From: Cotesia glomerata
Taxonomy: Eukaryota; Arthropoda; Insecta; Hymenoptera; Braconidae
Reading direction: 5' to 3'
Assembly: GCF_020080835.1 (NCBI RefSeq)
Contig: NC_058163.1
Coordinates: 16,941,011-17,005,010, forward strand
Length of the DNA stretch: 64,000 nt
Shown here: one piece after another, positions 12,015 through 23,532 of the stretch
Numbering within the stretch: the stretch's first letter is position 1
Layout: every line of letters begins with the position of its first letter
Notes under the pieces: generated by a model
What the model was told of the DNA's origin: nothing
What the model saw: only the letters and a program-made list of their open reading frames with translations
Databases searched by the model: none
Translations under genes and position numbers: made by a program

Positions 12015-12725
12015 CCAAAAAATTAGGAAAACGATTGACCCTGAAGGCCATCCCTGCGACTTCCCGCTAATTCCATATCTGGATGCTTAAAATTGCACTT
12101 ATGCCGTTTTTGAGCGCTCTTCGAGCTCAAAAATACAGCTTATGTGTTGTTTTGAGCTCTCCGAGCTCAAACAGATAACGTTTCTATACTTTTGAACTCT
12201 TCGAGCTCAGAAGTTTAATAAAAGTTTGATAAAACACTATTTTTTGAGTTTTCGAACCGCAATAACTTTTGAATGAATGAACCAATTTCTACGCGGTTGG
12301 CGGTATTCGACTCAGTTTTTTAAACTTTTTAAAAAATCTTTAAAACAGTTTCAATTGATCAAACTAGAAATTTCGGAGTAATTCCGAAAAAACACTTTTT
12401 TGGGTTTTCTTTCCTGCACGATATCTCTCGAATGAATCAACCGATTTTGACCGAATTAGCGGCGATCGACGTAGTTTTTCAAGGTTAAGAGTTGATTAGT
12501 TTTGGAAGTTGATCAATAAAGCCGTTCGAAAGTTAATCCAAAAAAACCACTTTTAAAAAAATTTTTCTTTACAGTTTTTTTTAGATTTCTCGAAATCTAT
12601 TGGTCCAAATCGGTCCAAATTATATCCAAAATCTAAGTTTGGACAAGCCCTTTTGAATAGCGTCAACCGCGATTGAATCGGTCAAGCCATTCAAAATTTA
12701 TGAGAGGTTTACATACTTACATACA

Positions 12726-12797
<72 letters not shown>

Positions 12798-12955
12798 TAC
12801 AGACATAGTGACACCCTCGTGGGTATAGTCAGGTAAGCTTCCTGTGACCTTCAAACGTCGAGATCTGATTAAAACTCGATTTCTGTAAAACGGGGTTAAA
12901 CCAATAACTTCCCGATTTTTGAAAATCTGAGATTTTCTTAGCGGGAAGTTGAAAA
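12015..12955 (+). repeat. Repeat family U, copy 1 (complete, ~940 bp)
   Basis: Family U starts AATTAGGAAAACGATTGACC and ends near GGGAAGTTGAAAAAA. It has inverted sub-terminal words ACTTCCCGCTAA and TTAGCGGGAAGT, alternating TTTTGAGCTCT/CGAGCTC words, and an internal (AC)n microsatellite followed by ACATACATACAGACATAGTG. Other copies are at 46196-52340 (split by a LINE), 55787-56210 (two pieces) and 62760-63735 (inverted pair). There is no coding capacity. The way it moves is not clear from the sequence. Confidence 0.8.
12719..12805 (+). repeat. (AC)n microsatellite inside U copy 1
   Basis: About 85 bases of AC dinucleotides with a few AT and AA interruptions, followed by ACATACATACAGACATAG. 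The same internal site of copy U2 is where the R1-clade LINE sits. Confidence 0.95.
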
Positions 12956-13280
12956 AAACTATTTCTTGGAAATAAGTAAATTAATGACTCAAGAAAAAGC
13001 CATTCTTAACACAAGTCGGTAACATCTTGAATCAATGTTATCGCCTATCTTGAACCAAGAGACAAAAATTCTTGAAAGAAATATATCTATATCTAGTTTC
13101 AGAGTTTAAGTTTTGAAGAAAAAAAATTTCTTGAATCAAGATTGTTTTTCTATCAGTGTACATATATATTTATGAACACTGTATGGGTTACATCTCCACG
13201 GGTACAGTCTCACGTAATTAAAATTGCAATATTTATTGCTGTTTGCATATTCAATAAAGGCTTTATTTCTATTTTATAAA

Positions 13281-13500
13281 TGATGACTCTTATGGGAATG
13301 AAAATTGGTCCGAAAGCTTATTTATTTACTGTGAGATGAGACAATGCCCGGATTGACTGCTCAGAGATACGAACATCTCACGCATCAAAGGAGGCCAGAA
13401 CTGCTCGATTGGGAAAAAAAAACGCCGAAAATGATTATTTCGAAGTCGAGGAAGGTCCAATGTATGAAGCAGTAATGGCAGATTTTATAAATGTATGTCT
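13281..13500 (+). pseudogene. Kolobok-like/Mutator-like transposase, C-terminal fragment
   Basis: The reading MGMKIGPKAYLF, then after a TGA stop NARIDCSEIRTSHASKEAR and YFEVEEGPMYEAV, fits the C-terminal end of the transposase family that is present at 15301-16972. In addition, both copies are followed by the same non-coding word AAACTTTAAACGCGTTTTTC (13543 here, about 17015 there), which is good evidence that they belong to related elements. One in-frame stop at about 13337 and loss of everything upstream make this a remnant. Confidence 0.6.
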
Positions 13501-13854
13501 AAAATATTATTTCGTGACTTAGACTGCGAGAAACTTTAGACAAAACTTTAAACGCGTTTTTCTTGAAACTGTCTTTTTTAAAACGATACCCACGTTTTCT
13601 CAAGTTCTACTGAACTCAACTACTTGAAATTTGGTGTAAGTCTTCTTTATAAACATCTCTATCGCATAAACTATCCTCATCCCCAAATTTCAATATTTAC
13701 TATTTTTTTTAAATTCGGAAAACTAAAAAAAAAGGTATAAAAATAAATTTTTGAAGTGAAACTTCTTTAGGCGCATGAGGATAAAATTTTTACGGATGAA
13801 ACGCAATAATAATAATGATATTAGCGTCACGAAGATGTGCAGCGTTTTTTTCGA

Positions 13855-13995
13855 AGAAGAGGGGGAGAGCGATTGAGACCGATTGAGAAAGAGTGAGAAA
13901 GGGCGAACGTAGCATAAAGCATATAGCCATGGAGCGAGAGTAGGGAGCAAGCAAGTGAAAAAGATCGAGAGAGAGAGTAAGGGAGATCGAGAAAA
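13855..13995. repeat. Purine-rich (GA-rich) stretch
   Basis: About 140 bases dominated by GAGA and GGGAGA words on the plus strand. The overlapping minus-strand ORFs are low-complexity products of this composition. Confidence 0.6.
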
Positions 13996-14067
13996 AATTC
14001 ACGCAATTAATTGATGTAATCGTTTAGTAAATAAATGTTAGAACTTCAGATGGCAATACATTAATAA

Positions 14068-14256
14068 TTGATGTATAATAATCCAAACACACCAACTAGA
14101 AATTCAGAAACTACAATAGATGCTATTTTTACAAGATATTTAGATAGTGTTGAAACACGAACTTATATTGCATATTTTAGTAATTATAATGCTTTGGTCA
14201 CAACAATACCAATTGAAATCGCATCAAATAATATAAATATCGAAGAAATAAATTAA
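14068..14256 (+). pseudogene. Short open frame resembling a transposon endonuclease tail
   Basis: The 62-codon frame contains TPTRNSETTIDAIFTRYLD and YIAYFSNYNALV. This resembles the segment ending endonuclease-like domains of some PIF1/Helitron-associated proteins (a T-TIDAIF-R then YFS-H pattern), but I rely on memory of the pattern only. No other part of such a protein is adjacent. Treat as a possible remnant. Confidence 0.25.
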
Positions 14257-14888
14257 AAAAATTGAATTTATAATTTGTATTAATTTTCGACACTTTTATT
14301 ATTTTAAATGCAATTAAATCAACAGACTCGATAGAGTCTGGCGCCAAGTTCCGTTCTCAAGCCAGACTACCGAGTGTGTATATACCGTAAGCAGAACGGT
14401 TTTTTGAGGTTACAAATTTTTTTTCAAATTTATTTTGATTTTTTTTTATATGATATTTTATAATAGTAGTTCATGCTTTTTATTACGCGTATTACTTGAT
14501 TATTATCAATTATCTTTATAATTTCTATTTAAAATTATTAAAAATAATCAGCACAAACTATAGCGACCCTGATTTTTAGATTTTAACTTTTTTCTTATGT
14601 AAAAAGCGGACGGCCAGAGACTAAATAATATAAGGATGCATGCTAATCTTATAATAGATGGGAAACTACAGTGAAAAAAAGATATTTGACAGCTTGCAAT
14701 TACACACGCCAGGCGGCGCAAGAATAACTTTCACATGAACTATAGCTTAAAGGGGATAGTTTGCCACCGGAAATGTATTAAATTAAAATTGTCAATTTTT
14801 ATTATAATTACAAAAAATACTGAAATCCGAACAAAAACAGTTTCATTGTAAAAAATTCGCGCCAAGTCCACGTTCATAAGACTATTAA

Positions 14889-17571
14889 GGGGTTATATAC
14901 AGTTAAAATTAAAAAAAAATCGATTTTTTTTTAATTTTATTTTCTTAATGTACATATATTTAAGAATACACACAGAAAATTTCATATCGTTCCGGTGAAT
15001 ATTTTCAAAGTTACAAGCAAATTTGAAAAGGTGTTCCAGAGTGCTTGGAAGTGCAAAGTCGGAGCGGCAGCGCCTACCTGGAACGCTATCCCTTTTATGC
15101 ACCTACCTATTGTAAATTCTCCCTTCTAATGTATTTAGATGTGTAAAGCAACAGTGTGTTAGTGTTTTGCTATACCTGAAATGTAAATTAGTATTTTTCT
15201 ATCCCCAAACTGGAAAATATTTAAGAGTGGTAGTCAGTATAAACAACAAAGCCAAGCAGTAAACTTGTGAGTTTGTTCATATTTTTTTGTGTAATTTTTC
15301 GTGAAAATGAAGGCTTCCAGAGAAATGAGAAAATCTCTTAACATACGTAAATCGAGAACAAAAAAGCGTAAAAATGTTTTTAATCCAAAAACAGCTGAAA
15401 CGGCTGAAAGTAGTTTCAGTGCTTCGGCGAAAAAATTTAAAGAACAAGAGGAAATCTCAGTTCCACGTGATCCGTCTATTGAGTATCGCATTTTAAATTT
15501 TATTACAGTATTCGCAGCAATTCTAGTCCTTCTGTCGCGCATTCTTATGAAATAAATAGACGATTTTTATTTGTCATGAGAGTCCTCGGATTAGGGTTAA
15601 AAGGTGCAGCAAAATTTTGTGGATTAATGGACATGCGAGCCTTTATATCACAGCCCACTTACGATTTAATAATAGATAATATTCACTCCAGTATAAAAAC
15701 AGCCACCGAAAAACTTTTTCAACAGGCTTGTACTGAAGAAAAACATTTGACTTCCGAACATCAAGGCAATGAAGATTCGACAGAATTAACTGTATCTGGC
15801 GATGGTACATGGAAAAAGCGAGGGTTTAGTTCCTTGTACGGTGTGACATCATTGATCGGATACTATTCTGGTAAAATCATAGATATTGTTGTGAAAAGTT
15901 CCTACTGCAAACAGTGTGAAACTTGGAAGAAGAAACTCAGTACCGAAGAATATAAAGAATGGTATGCAGAACATGAAGATACTTGCACTGCAAATCATTC
16001 TGGTTCTTCTGGGAAAATGAAAGTTGATTCAGTCATCGAAATGTTCCAACGTTCATTGAAAAAACTTGGAGTCATGTACAAAAATTACATCGGAGACGGT
16101 GACTCCAAAACGTACTCAGGAATTTTAAAGGCTGCACCTTATGGTGATCAAGAAGTTGTAAAAAAAGAATGTATTGGACACGTACAGAAACGAATGGGCA
16201 CGCGACTCAGAGATTGTGTCAACAAAAATGTTGAAACAGTTGAAAACAAAAAAGGAAAAAAAATACAAAAAAAAAAACTCTCGGTGGAAAAGGCAAACTT
16301 ACTGGAAAGATGATCGATAAGTTGACAGTTTATTATGGCTTAGCAATAAGGAGAAATTGTGATTCCCTTCAAAAAATGTATAATGCTATATGGGCCACAT
16401 ATTACCATTATTGTTCAAGTGACGAAGAACCTCAGCACGACAAGTGCCCGGAAGGACCAGAATCATGGTGCGACTGGCAGAAGGCTGCAGCTGCCAATCA
16501 ATTATCCACTTTCGAACATAATTATGAGCCATTATCAAAAGATGTTGCTGAGGCTATACATCCGATTTTCACAGATCTCAGCAGTGAGAATTTATTGGAG
16601 AGATGTGTAGGTGGTTTTAACCAAAACAACAACAAGAGCTACAATCAACTGATTTGGAAAATCTCTCCCAAAATTGTTCCAGCCGGTTCGAAAACTGTGG
16701 AAATTGCTGCATACAAAGCTGCTGGCATATTTAATGAAGGAATGGCATCACTATTGTATTATATGAATGCAATAGGAATTACACTTGGGTCCAATGCGCA
16801 TTCATATACCGAAAAAGAAGATGAGAAGCGCGTAAGCATTTCCGATCTCAGAGCACGTGAGAGCACCCGAGATGGAAGAATGGCTCGCAGACAACATCAG
16901 CTTGAGTTATTAGAAGCTGCTGAATCGGCGGAGGGTGTATTATATGCTCCTGGAATAGACAACTCCATGTAAGTTAAAAAAAAAACATTTTTTATCCCAT
17001 GTAAAGTGCATTCCAAACTTTAAACGCGTTTTTCTCAAAATGGTGTTTTCAAAGTCGGTGACCAACATTACTCGATAACGGCTAAACCGATTAGTCTCAA
17101 ATTTTAACACGACCTTCTTAAATATATTTTTTAGTAATTAATCGAAGATTTTTTCTCTCCGATAAATATTTTTTTTTTTTTATAAACAATTTAAGGCCGA
17201 AATTTCGGTGAAAAATCAATTTTTTTTTTTTCAGAAACCGCCATTTTGTCAAAAAATTTTATTTTGCTTATTCCTTCGATTAATTACTAGATTTAACATT
17301 ATTTTAACGAAATCTGTTTGGTTTTTTAATTTCAGATGATCCAGTTCCGAGATATAGTGGTCACCGCAAAACGTCTTTTTTGAGAGGAGCTCCTGGAGAT
17401 CAGCTGTAGCTCTTTTTCAAATAAATATTTTTACTAGTACTAAGTCTTAAAATACAGTTAAAAGATACCATAAAATGTGTATAAATTTTTGGATCAATAA
17501 ATTTAAAAGTTTTCTCAGAAAAAATTCTGGAAAATTCACTTTTTTTCGGCCGTCTAACTGTATATAACCCC
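14889..17571 (+). mobile_element. Kolobok-like DNA transposon with TTAA target duplication
   Basis: Starts GGGGTTATATACAGTTA (14889-14905) and ends with its exact inverse (17555-17571). TTAA is present on both sides (14885-14888 and 17572-17575). The duplication can be proved inside the window, because the opposite arm of the host palindrome keeps the unoccupied site, reading CATAAGACTATTAAGAAAA with a single TTAA. TTAA targets are known for Kolobok and piggyBac; the transposase here is not piggyBac-like. The transposase gene is broken. Confidence 0.85.
15301..16972 (+). pseudogene. Mutator-like/Kolobok-type transposase, broken
   Basis: Transposase of the eukaryotic family annotated as Mutator-like transposase domain. 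Seen in order: a basic N-terminus (KMKASREMRKSLNIRKSR), MRVLGLGLKGAAKFCGLMD, the Asp motif in TVSGDGTWKKRGF, a zinc-type CKQC...C pair near VKSSYCKQCETW, NYIGDGDSKTY (second Asp), ECIGHVQKRMG and the C-terminal LTVYYGLAIRRN, EEPQHDKCPEGPESWC and ERCVGGFNQNNN. Two breaks: about 15525, where the N-terminal part jumps frame with apparent loss of about 200 coding bases before SYEINRRF, and about 16280, at a run of A, where the frame shifts before GKLTGKMIDK. The stop is at 16970-16972. The catalytic region is otherwise complete. Confidence 0.82.
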
Positions 17572-18119
17572 TTAAGAAAAAAAATTTTTATTTCTTTACA
17601 AAAAGATATAAAATAAAAAATTAAAAAATCCAAGTAACCGATATGGTTGTATATGATTTTTGGCCATTAAAAAAAATTTTGTTGTAAATTTAAAAATTAA
17701 AAGAAACAATTTTGGAACGTACTTGGTGTGCGTCATTGTGTACTTTAATTTTTTTTAAAAGTCCTAGTAGATAGATTTTAGGAATTTCATAAAAAGTGAA
17801 ATATTTCATAACCACGCACACTAAATACGTTCCAAAATTGTTTCTTTTAATTTTTAAATTTACAACAAAATTTTTTTTAATGTCCAAAAATCATATACAA
17901 CCATATCGGTTACTTGGATTTTTTAATTTTTTATTTTATATCTTTTTGTAAAGAAATAAAAATTTTTTTTCTTAATAGTCTTATGAACGTGGACTTGGCG
18001 CGATTTTTTTACAGTGAAACTGTTTTTGTTCGGATTAAATAAATTCCCAACATATTTTTTTTTTCCTCCCTCTGAGTCTCGGAAATCTAAAGCTTAAAAG
18101 AGAATAAATATTAACGAGA

Positions 18120-18255
18120 CCCGGAAAAAAATGATCAGACCTGATCAGACATGAACAGGCATGAGTCTTCAGGCCTGATCAGATATGAAAAATGACCATG
18201 CCTGATTAGGCATGAATTGACCTGATCAGGCCTGATCAGACATGGTCGGGCTGAA
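18120..18255. repeat. Array of short palindromic words (GATCAG / CAGGC / CATG), left part
   Basis: Irregular tandem words such as CCTGATCAGACATGAACAGG and AGGCCTGATCAG. The same vocabulary occurs at 31040-31218, 33537-33620 and 33805-34030. The left array and the one at 31040 both open with CCCGGAAAAAATGATCAGACC, so they appear to flank repeat family R as direct copies. Confidence 0.7.
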
Positions 18256-18269
18256 AGCCCATTGTTACT

Positions 18270-18540
18270 TTTAATTAATTATTTTGCTTAATTTTATGGA
18301 TATAGTACTTGATAGAGTCATACGCAATTCTCTAGAATAAATTAAAATAAAAAAAAAATGATTACATATAATTGTACGGCTGTAACACCAGTAGTCACCC
18401 ATCCAACTACTAACCACGCTCAATGCTGTTTAACTTTGGTGATATCCATGTGGCTTTAAGTTCCCGCCTGCTGTGCTGCTATCTTATATGGCAACAATTC
18501 TATGAAGTACATAAAGTATCGAATAAGTTTATCATAAATA
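18270..18540 (-). repeat. Repeat family R, copy 1, first segment (contains 5S-like core)
   Basis: Matches the reverse complement of 62230-62480 base for base over long stretches, for example TTAATTTTATGG and CGCAATTCTCT. The copy continues after the Helitron at 29561-29611 and after the solo LTR at 30802-31020. Copy 2 at 61965-62503 is uninterrupted and gives the empty-site sequence for both insertions. Confidence 0.8.
18375..18450 (-). repeat. 5S rRNA-derived sequence in R copy 1
   Basis: On the minus strand it reads ATATCACCAAAGTTAAACAGC, then TTGAGCGTGGTTAGTAGTTGG and ATGGGTGACTACTGG. These correspond to the internal control region of 5S rRNA (A box, intermediate element, C box). Both 5S ends are missing, so this is not a working 5S gene. 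It sits in the middle of family R rather than at its end. Confidence 0.75.
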
Positions 18541-19456
18541 CTAGCCGTTACCCGCCCGCTTCGCGTGGCATAAAATACATGCCAAGTGAAAGAAATATTA
18601 AATTATGTTATCTAGCTGCCTAATTATTTATCATGAACGGATTTTACGAAATTAAGACACCCTTAACTACTTAGGGTCTTATCGATTTATATGAGTTAAA
18701 ATAATAAATAACACGGCTTTCCACATCACCATGGAGGTACTGTGTCATACGATGCTTTCCCATTATTTTACATGGCGGGATCCCCAGTAGGCCTACACCA
18801 TGGATCGACGTGAGTGTCAATGCCATCAAGTTTAGAATTTGTTACACATATCAAATCTATATAAATATAGATTGGATATAAACAACTTAAACCTAGGCAT
18901 CAATACTCTGTCGTGCTAAATAAAAAGACAGTAATTTAACTTATATCTTTTTTATTAACTAATTCTAAATGAACAATGGTTATAAATTTAAAACTATGAA
19001 CTTTTTACCATATTGCTATCATTTTCTATTTTATCATTGTTCTTATTTTTATACTGTTATTATTTTCATAGTTTTAAAATTTTTTTGATCACTAATTTTG
19101 TATATTAGAAACGTAAATTAAAATCCAAAAAACACATTGTTCATAGTTTTAGCTTTACAATAAACCTGAAAACTATTAAAATATATTATTTATTATATCT
19201 ATTCGTTTTCAATCTATAAATGTATCCAATCAATTAACACTAAACAAAATTGAAAGCTTGATAAACATTTCTTTTGTAACAGTAAAAAGAAATTATTATA
19301 TAGATAAAATATTTAAAATAATTGAATTAAAAACCATTCTAGCGGTAGATCCAAAAATTTTTTTAAATTTTAATATTTATTGATTGGATTACTGTTTATT
19401 TTCTGATTCTATCGATCTAATTTAAAGAAATTATTAATATAGTCAAAAATAGAAAA

Positions 19457-21432
19457 TTAAATACTTAAAACTTCTTTATATACAACATTCTTGGTTTTTC
19501 CTATTGGTTGAAGAATGACCAAGCTGTCAGGTGAACTTACTCTTGAGCATGCCACGTATAGTTGGCCATGAGAGAAACAGTCATTTCTTGAATCAATACC
19601 AGTCATCTTTAAACTCTGCCCTTGTGCCTTGTTAATCGTCATGGCATAACAAACTTTGACAGGAAATTGCAGACGTTTAAATTCGAAGTGGTAATCTGAT
19701 GGAATCAGAGGGATCCTTGGAATGAATACAGTTTCTCCTTCATATTTTCCGGTGAAAATCATGGCTTCAATGACATTTTTGTGTAAGACCTTGACTTGAA
19801 GCCTGGTACCATTACACAATTTTGGCGGATTTAAATTGCGGAGCAACATTATTGGAGTGCCAATCTTGAGTTGAAGAACATGAGGTGGTGTCCCTGGTGG
19901 ATTGAGTGTGTGTAAGAATTCAACAGGATAGTGGACAGCTGCTTCATCCTCCAGTACTTTGTCCACCGATTCATATCTTACTTGCTCAGTTGGCAGTTTC
20001 TCCAGCAAAAAGTTGTTAATACAATTGACTTGTTCATTGGTTGGTGTGAGGATGGCTCTCTCCTTTAACCATGAACTACAATTATCGCCAGCTTTGTCAA
20101 TATTCGGGTATATTTTGTCAGTCAAGGTGATTAAATCTGGGACAGTTTCACAATTAATATAGGACACGTTTATTCTTCCGTCTTCTTCCGGAATTTGGCC
20201 ATCACCTATATCAATCAGTATTTTTGAAAACTCTTCTGCTTTCGAATTTGGCTGAAGATGAACACGCATATTGATAGTCAAAGATAAAACTTTGACCGAA
20301 GGCCATAAAATTGATGACTTAATACAGGCTTTAACTTCATCTGCACGTGTTCCTCGTGGCACAACAGGCAAAGTTTGTCTAAAATCACCGGCCAAGAGAA
20401 CAATTACTCCTCCCATAATTCGGTCGCAACCTCTAATATCTTTGAGCAATCTGTTTAGAGCTTCAATACCATTTTTGTGAGCCATAGTGCATTCGTCCCA
20501 GATAATAATTTTTGTTTCTCGCAGCACATGAGCCATATCACTCTGTTTAGAGATGTTACAAAGTGGAGACTCAGAATAACCTAAATTGAGAGGTAATTTA
20601 AAGGCAGAGTGAGCTGTTTTACCTCCGTCTATCAAAGTCGCAGCAATTCCTGAAGAAGCAACGGCTATAGCGATGTTTTTTTCACTCCTGATTTTCGCAA
20701 GCAGTAAATTGATTAAAAACGTTTTTCCAGTACCACCTGGAGCATCAAGAAAATATAACTGCCCAGAATCAGATATAATCGAATTTAAAATTTCATTGTA
20801 AACTTTTCTCTGTTCTAGATTTAATTTAGGAACATTTTCAGCTACAACTTTAGTTAAATAGATGGTGTCGTAAGCCAATTCACGCAAATATTGACGATTA
20901 GTGACAATAAACCTTTCATCTCGGGTTGGAGAGTGGAGGCCGAACTGAAGAAGTGTTTTTCCAGACATTGATATAACAATATCTTTAAGTAGTATGAGAC
21001 ATTTGTTGTAAATAACGTCAAGTAACAGCTCAACATTTCCACCGTCTCGTTCTACCTCTCTCTTAATATCTTCTGAAAAATAATCTCGATATTTCTCCCA
21101 TAATTTCGATGGGTCGTCAACATGACAAAAAACTAACATAATGGCAAACAGCTCACGGATCTTGTAGGGCGAATCAGAGATGCAAGCTTCATCCAGAGTG
21201 CGATACCAATTAGCGTAATCTTCTAGAAGACCAAGTGCTCTACATGCTGCTTGAAATGTTGGATGAATCACTCCATCAACAGTTTTCAAAGCAGAAAATG
21301 ATGTAGGACCTCGAATCTCATGTAGGAGAAGACGCAGGTGATAACATTCAGTATTTCCGGGATGCACGGTATAAACTCTACCTAAAACTTGATCTTTCTT
21401 GACTCCTAAATAACCTGAAACAACCTTACCTT
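19457..21432 (-). pseudogene. Helitron helicase part (PIF1/RecD-like, SF1B)
   Basis: C-terminal part of the RepHel protein, which would unwind DNA 5' to 3' during rolling-circle-like transposition. Counting from 21367, Walker A is DAPGGTGKT (about 209-216) and Walker B IIIWDECTM (about 288-295). Later motifs are LLAGDFRQTLPVVPRGT, NPPKLCNGTRL and MTINKAQGQSLK with the terminal YVACSRV. All SF1B motifs look intact to the stop at 19457. The frame is joined to the Rep part upstream only through a one-base loss in a run of A near 21432: in the other frame GVKKDQVLGRVYTVHPG continues the Rep sequence. It is therefore one protein in two frames, or an assembly error in a homopolymer. Confidence 0.9.
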
Positions 21433-23532
21433 TTTTCTTCTATCAAAGCGGTTATTTTTCCATACGTAATAAGCTGGAACTTCAACATACAAAAGAGTTT
21501 TTGCAAAGTCATCAACTTGGCAAAGCTCAAAAAAAGCCATTAGTGTTGTTTTTTTTGGATTAATTACTTTGTCAATCACATCTTGCTCAGTAAAATAAAT
21601 TCTTTGACCATTTTCAAGATGTACAGTAAGATGCATCACCGAAGGAAACCTGTCATGAATAGGAAAACGAAATATTCGCCAGACTGCTTCAGAGCTACTG
21701 ATGTAACGTCCCGCCTGGTACTTCGTCACCTCATCAAAATCCTGAACGGTAAACGATGCTTGGTCAGATCCTTTATTTAAATAATTACAGATGTATTTTA
21801 TGGCTTTTACGGAGTTACAACTCTCAACATTAACATGAGTCCCGAAGGTATGGGATAGAACGGGATTATACGGCACTATCCATCGGTTGTCGATTTCAAC
21901 TCCGTTAAGTTTGAAAGTTTTTCCTCTGTCTGCTGGTGATCGTCTACGATACTTGGGATATCCGTCATCTCCTGTTTGAGTTTCTTTTAAAAATTCCTTT
22001 GGGAAATTTTTTGTGCACTTACCATCAACCATACAGGGTGATTTTAAGTTGAAAGATCCACATGGACCGTGAACCATGGTTGTCTTGATAATTTGATAAA
22101 GATCTGGATTTATGTCTGGATCAGGTAACTCAGCGCAGATAATTTGGTCAATAGACTCTGGTCTCATTTTCTCTTCTAACCATAATAGAATATGAACATG
22201 AGGGAGTCCACGTTTTTGCCATTCTATGGTATACATGTGACACCTTGTGTCACCAAAGATACGACCTACTGTAAGAAGTTTTATCATATGTTTCACTTTC
22301 ACATTGAAAACCCTCGCTACGATGTCATGTCTATCATAAGACTGTTGACCTTCACTCAAAAGCTGCGTTATTTCCGGCCACTTAGGATTGCAGGTGAATG
22401 TTATAAATAAATCTGGCCGTCCATAATGACGTACATAGGTCATTGCATCTTGAGTTCGCTCATGCATGTAACGGGGTCCTCCAGTAAAAGAAGAAGGCAA
22501 CACAACCATTTTTCCCATTGTTGATAATTGTTCATCATTTTTTGACAAAGCATCTTTCAAGTGAACGTATTCCTCACTTCTCAGTTTTTTTTGGTTGTTA
22601 CGAATATAGTTAAGTCTTTCAGTCTCAATTTTTGCGTACATGTCAACTAAAAATTGATTTAAAAGATTGCGGAATCGCAATAAATAGCACACTTCATTCT
22701 CACGCTCCATAATCCTAAAGCTGTAAAATTCTGAAGCAGATACTGTCTTATCGAGAGGCAGTTTAGTCGTCTCGTCACGCTTAGATATATTGATGTGATA
22801 GCCATCTTCTCCATAACAGAACATCAAAGGATATTGTAAAGCATCATATGAGCGGTGTGTTTCACTAATTCGCATCAACTTATTGTCTCTACTGTGAAGA
22901 ACAATGTCTCTTTTTTCGAAATCCTGTCCGACAATGAGAACTGCAACTTCTTTTGCCTGAGGAGCATTAAAACGGCCCTTATGTTCTCCAGCCGGTTTTC
23001 TGTCAGCATTAATTATTACTTTGAAGTCTTTTGATCTTTTAGGAATTGAATCTATTGCAGCCTTAAAATCCTTAAGATATTTGTTATGCTGATATAACAA
23101 CTTCTGCAATTGATGAACTAATTCCGGATAAACGCCAGGATAAATTCCACAACGGATGTCTCTTTCATGACATTCATCACCAACAAAGTATATTTGAAGA
23201 AAAGAAGGCTTTTGGTTAGGTTCAGACATCAAGCTGCCTATTCTGTGATAAACCTGCCCTTGAACTTTGAAAGTTGGCATAAAATTTCCTTCTCTTACCT
23301 CTTTGGCTCCAAAAGATGTCATTTGGAAACATCCATTATACTTACGGGTATTTTTTAGAAAATGTTCTGACAATGGATCCTGATGAGTCAATAAGCTGTG
23401 TAAAGGTTCAGGATGGAGGCCAAGCTTAGAAAGTTGAACTTTACCACTACTGCAGCACATTCCTTGAGTCTCATCTTTCCATTTCAAAGCATTACACCAT
23501 TGGCAAGGAGAACGGGGACCAAGATTGACAAT
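21406..23532 (-). pseudogene. Helitron Rep (HUH endonuclease) part
   Basis: Central part of RepHel, the nuclease that nicks and joins the Helitron ends. A CQWCNAL...GMCC zinc-type motif opens it directly after the stop codon. Counting from 23487, the Helitron_like_N signature FITFTCNPKWPE is at about 361-372, the metal-binding HUH motif HVH at 430-432, and the two-tyrosine motif Y-x3-Y-x2-K (Tyr 565 and 569) lies in IKYICNYLNKG. The two catalytic tyrosines and both histidines are present. It is in the same frame as the OTU part upstream and separated from it by one TAA (23533-23535). It runs out of frame at 21406 after RRKK, 20-odd bases past the homopolymer shift. Confidence 0.9.

Larger units (their letters stand above)
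11771..13158. mobile_element. Inverted-repeat element with CACTGATAGAAAA termini and TA target duplication
   Basis: CACTGATAGAAAA at 11771 is matched by the inverted TTTTTCTATCAGTG ending at 13158, and both sides are flanked by TA. Outside the nested U repeat (12015-12955) the interior is short and full of CTTGA/TCAAG words. No ORF. Stretches with the same CTTGA vocabulary occur at 25815-25990 and 53260-53440. Confidence 0.6.
14825..18036. mobile_element. Fold-back (long inverted repeat) element, split by the TTAA transposon
   Basis: The left arm AATCCGAACAAAAACAGTTTC...AAGTCCACGTTCATAAGAC (14825-14888) is repeated inverted at 17972-18036. The rest of both arms lies between 17572 and 17975 as a nearly perfect palindrome centred near 17780, with ACGTACTTGGTGTGCGT against ACGCACACTAAATACGT close to the centre. 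Without the inserted transposon the element is about 530 bp and would fold into one hairpin. No ORF. I could not assign its own target duplication. Confidence 0.8.

Noticed and set aside
13723..14002. Two Ser/Leu-rich minus-strand frames
   Set aside because: Products of a GA-rich stretch read in reverse; low complexity.
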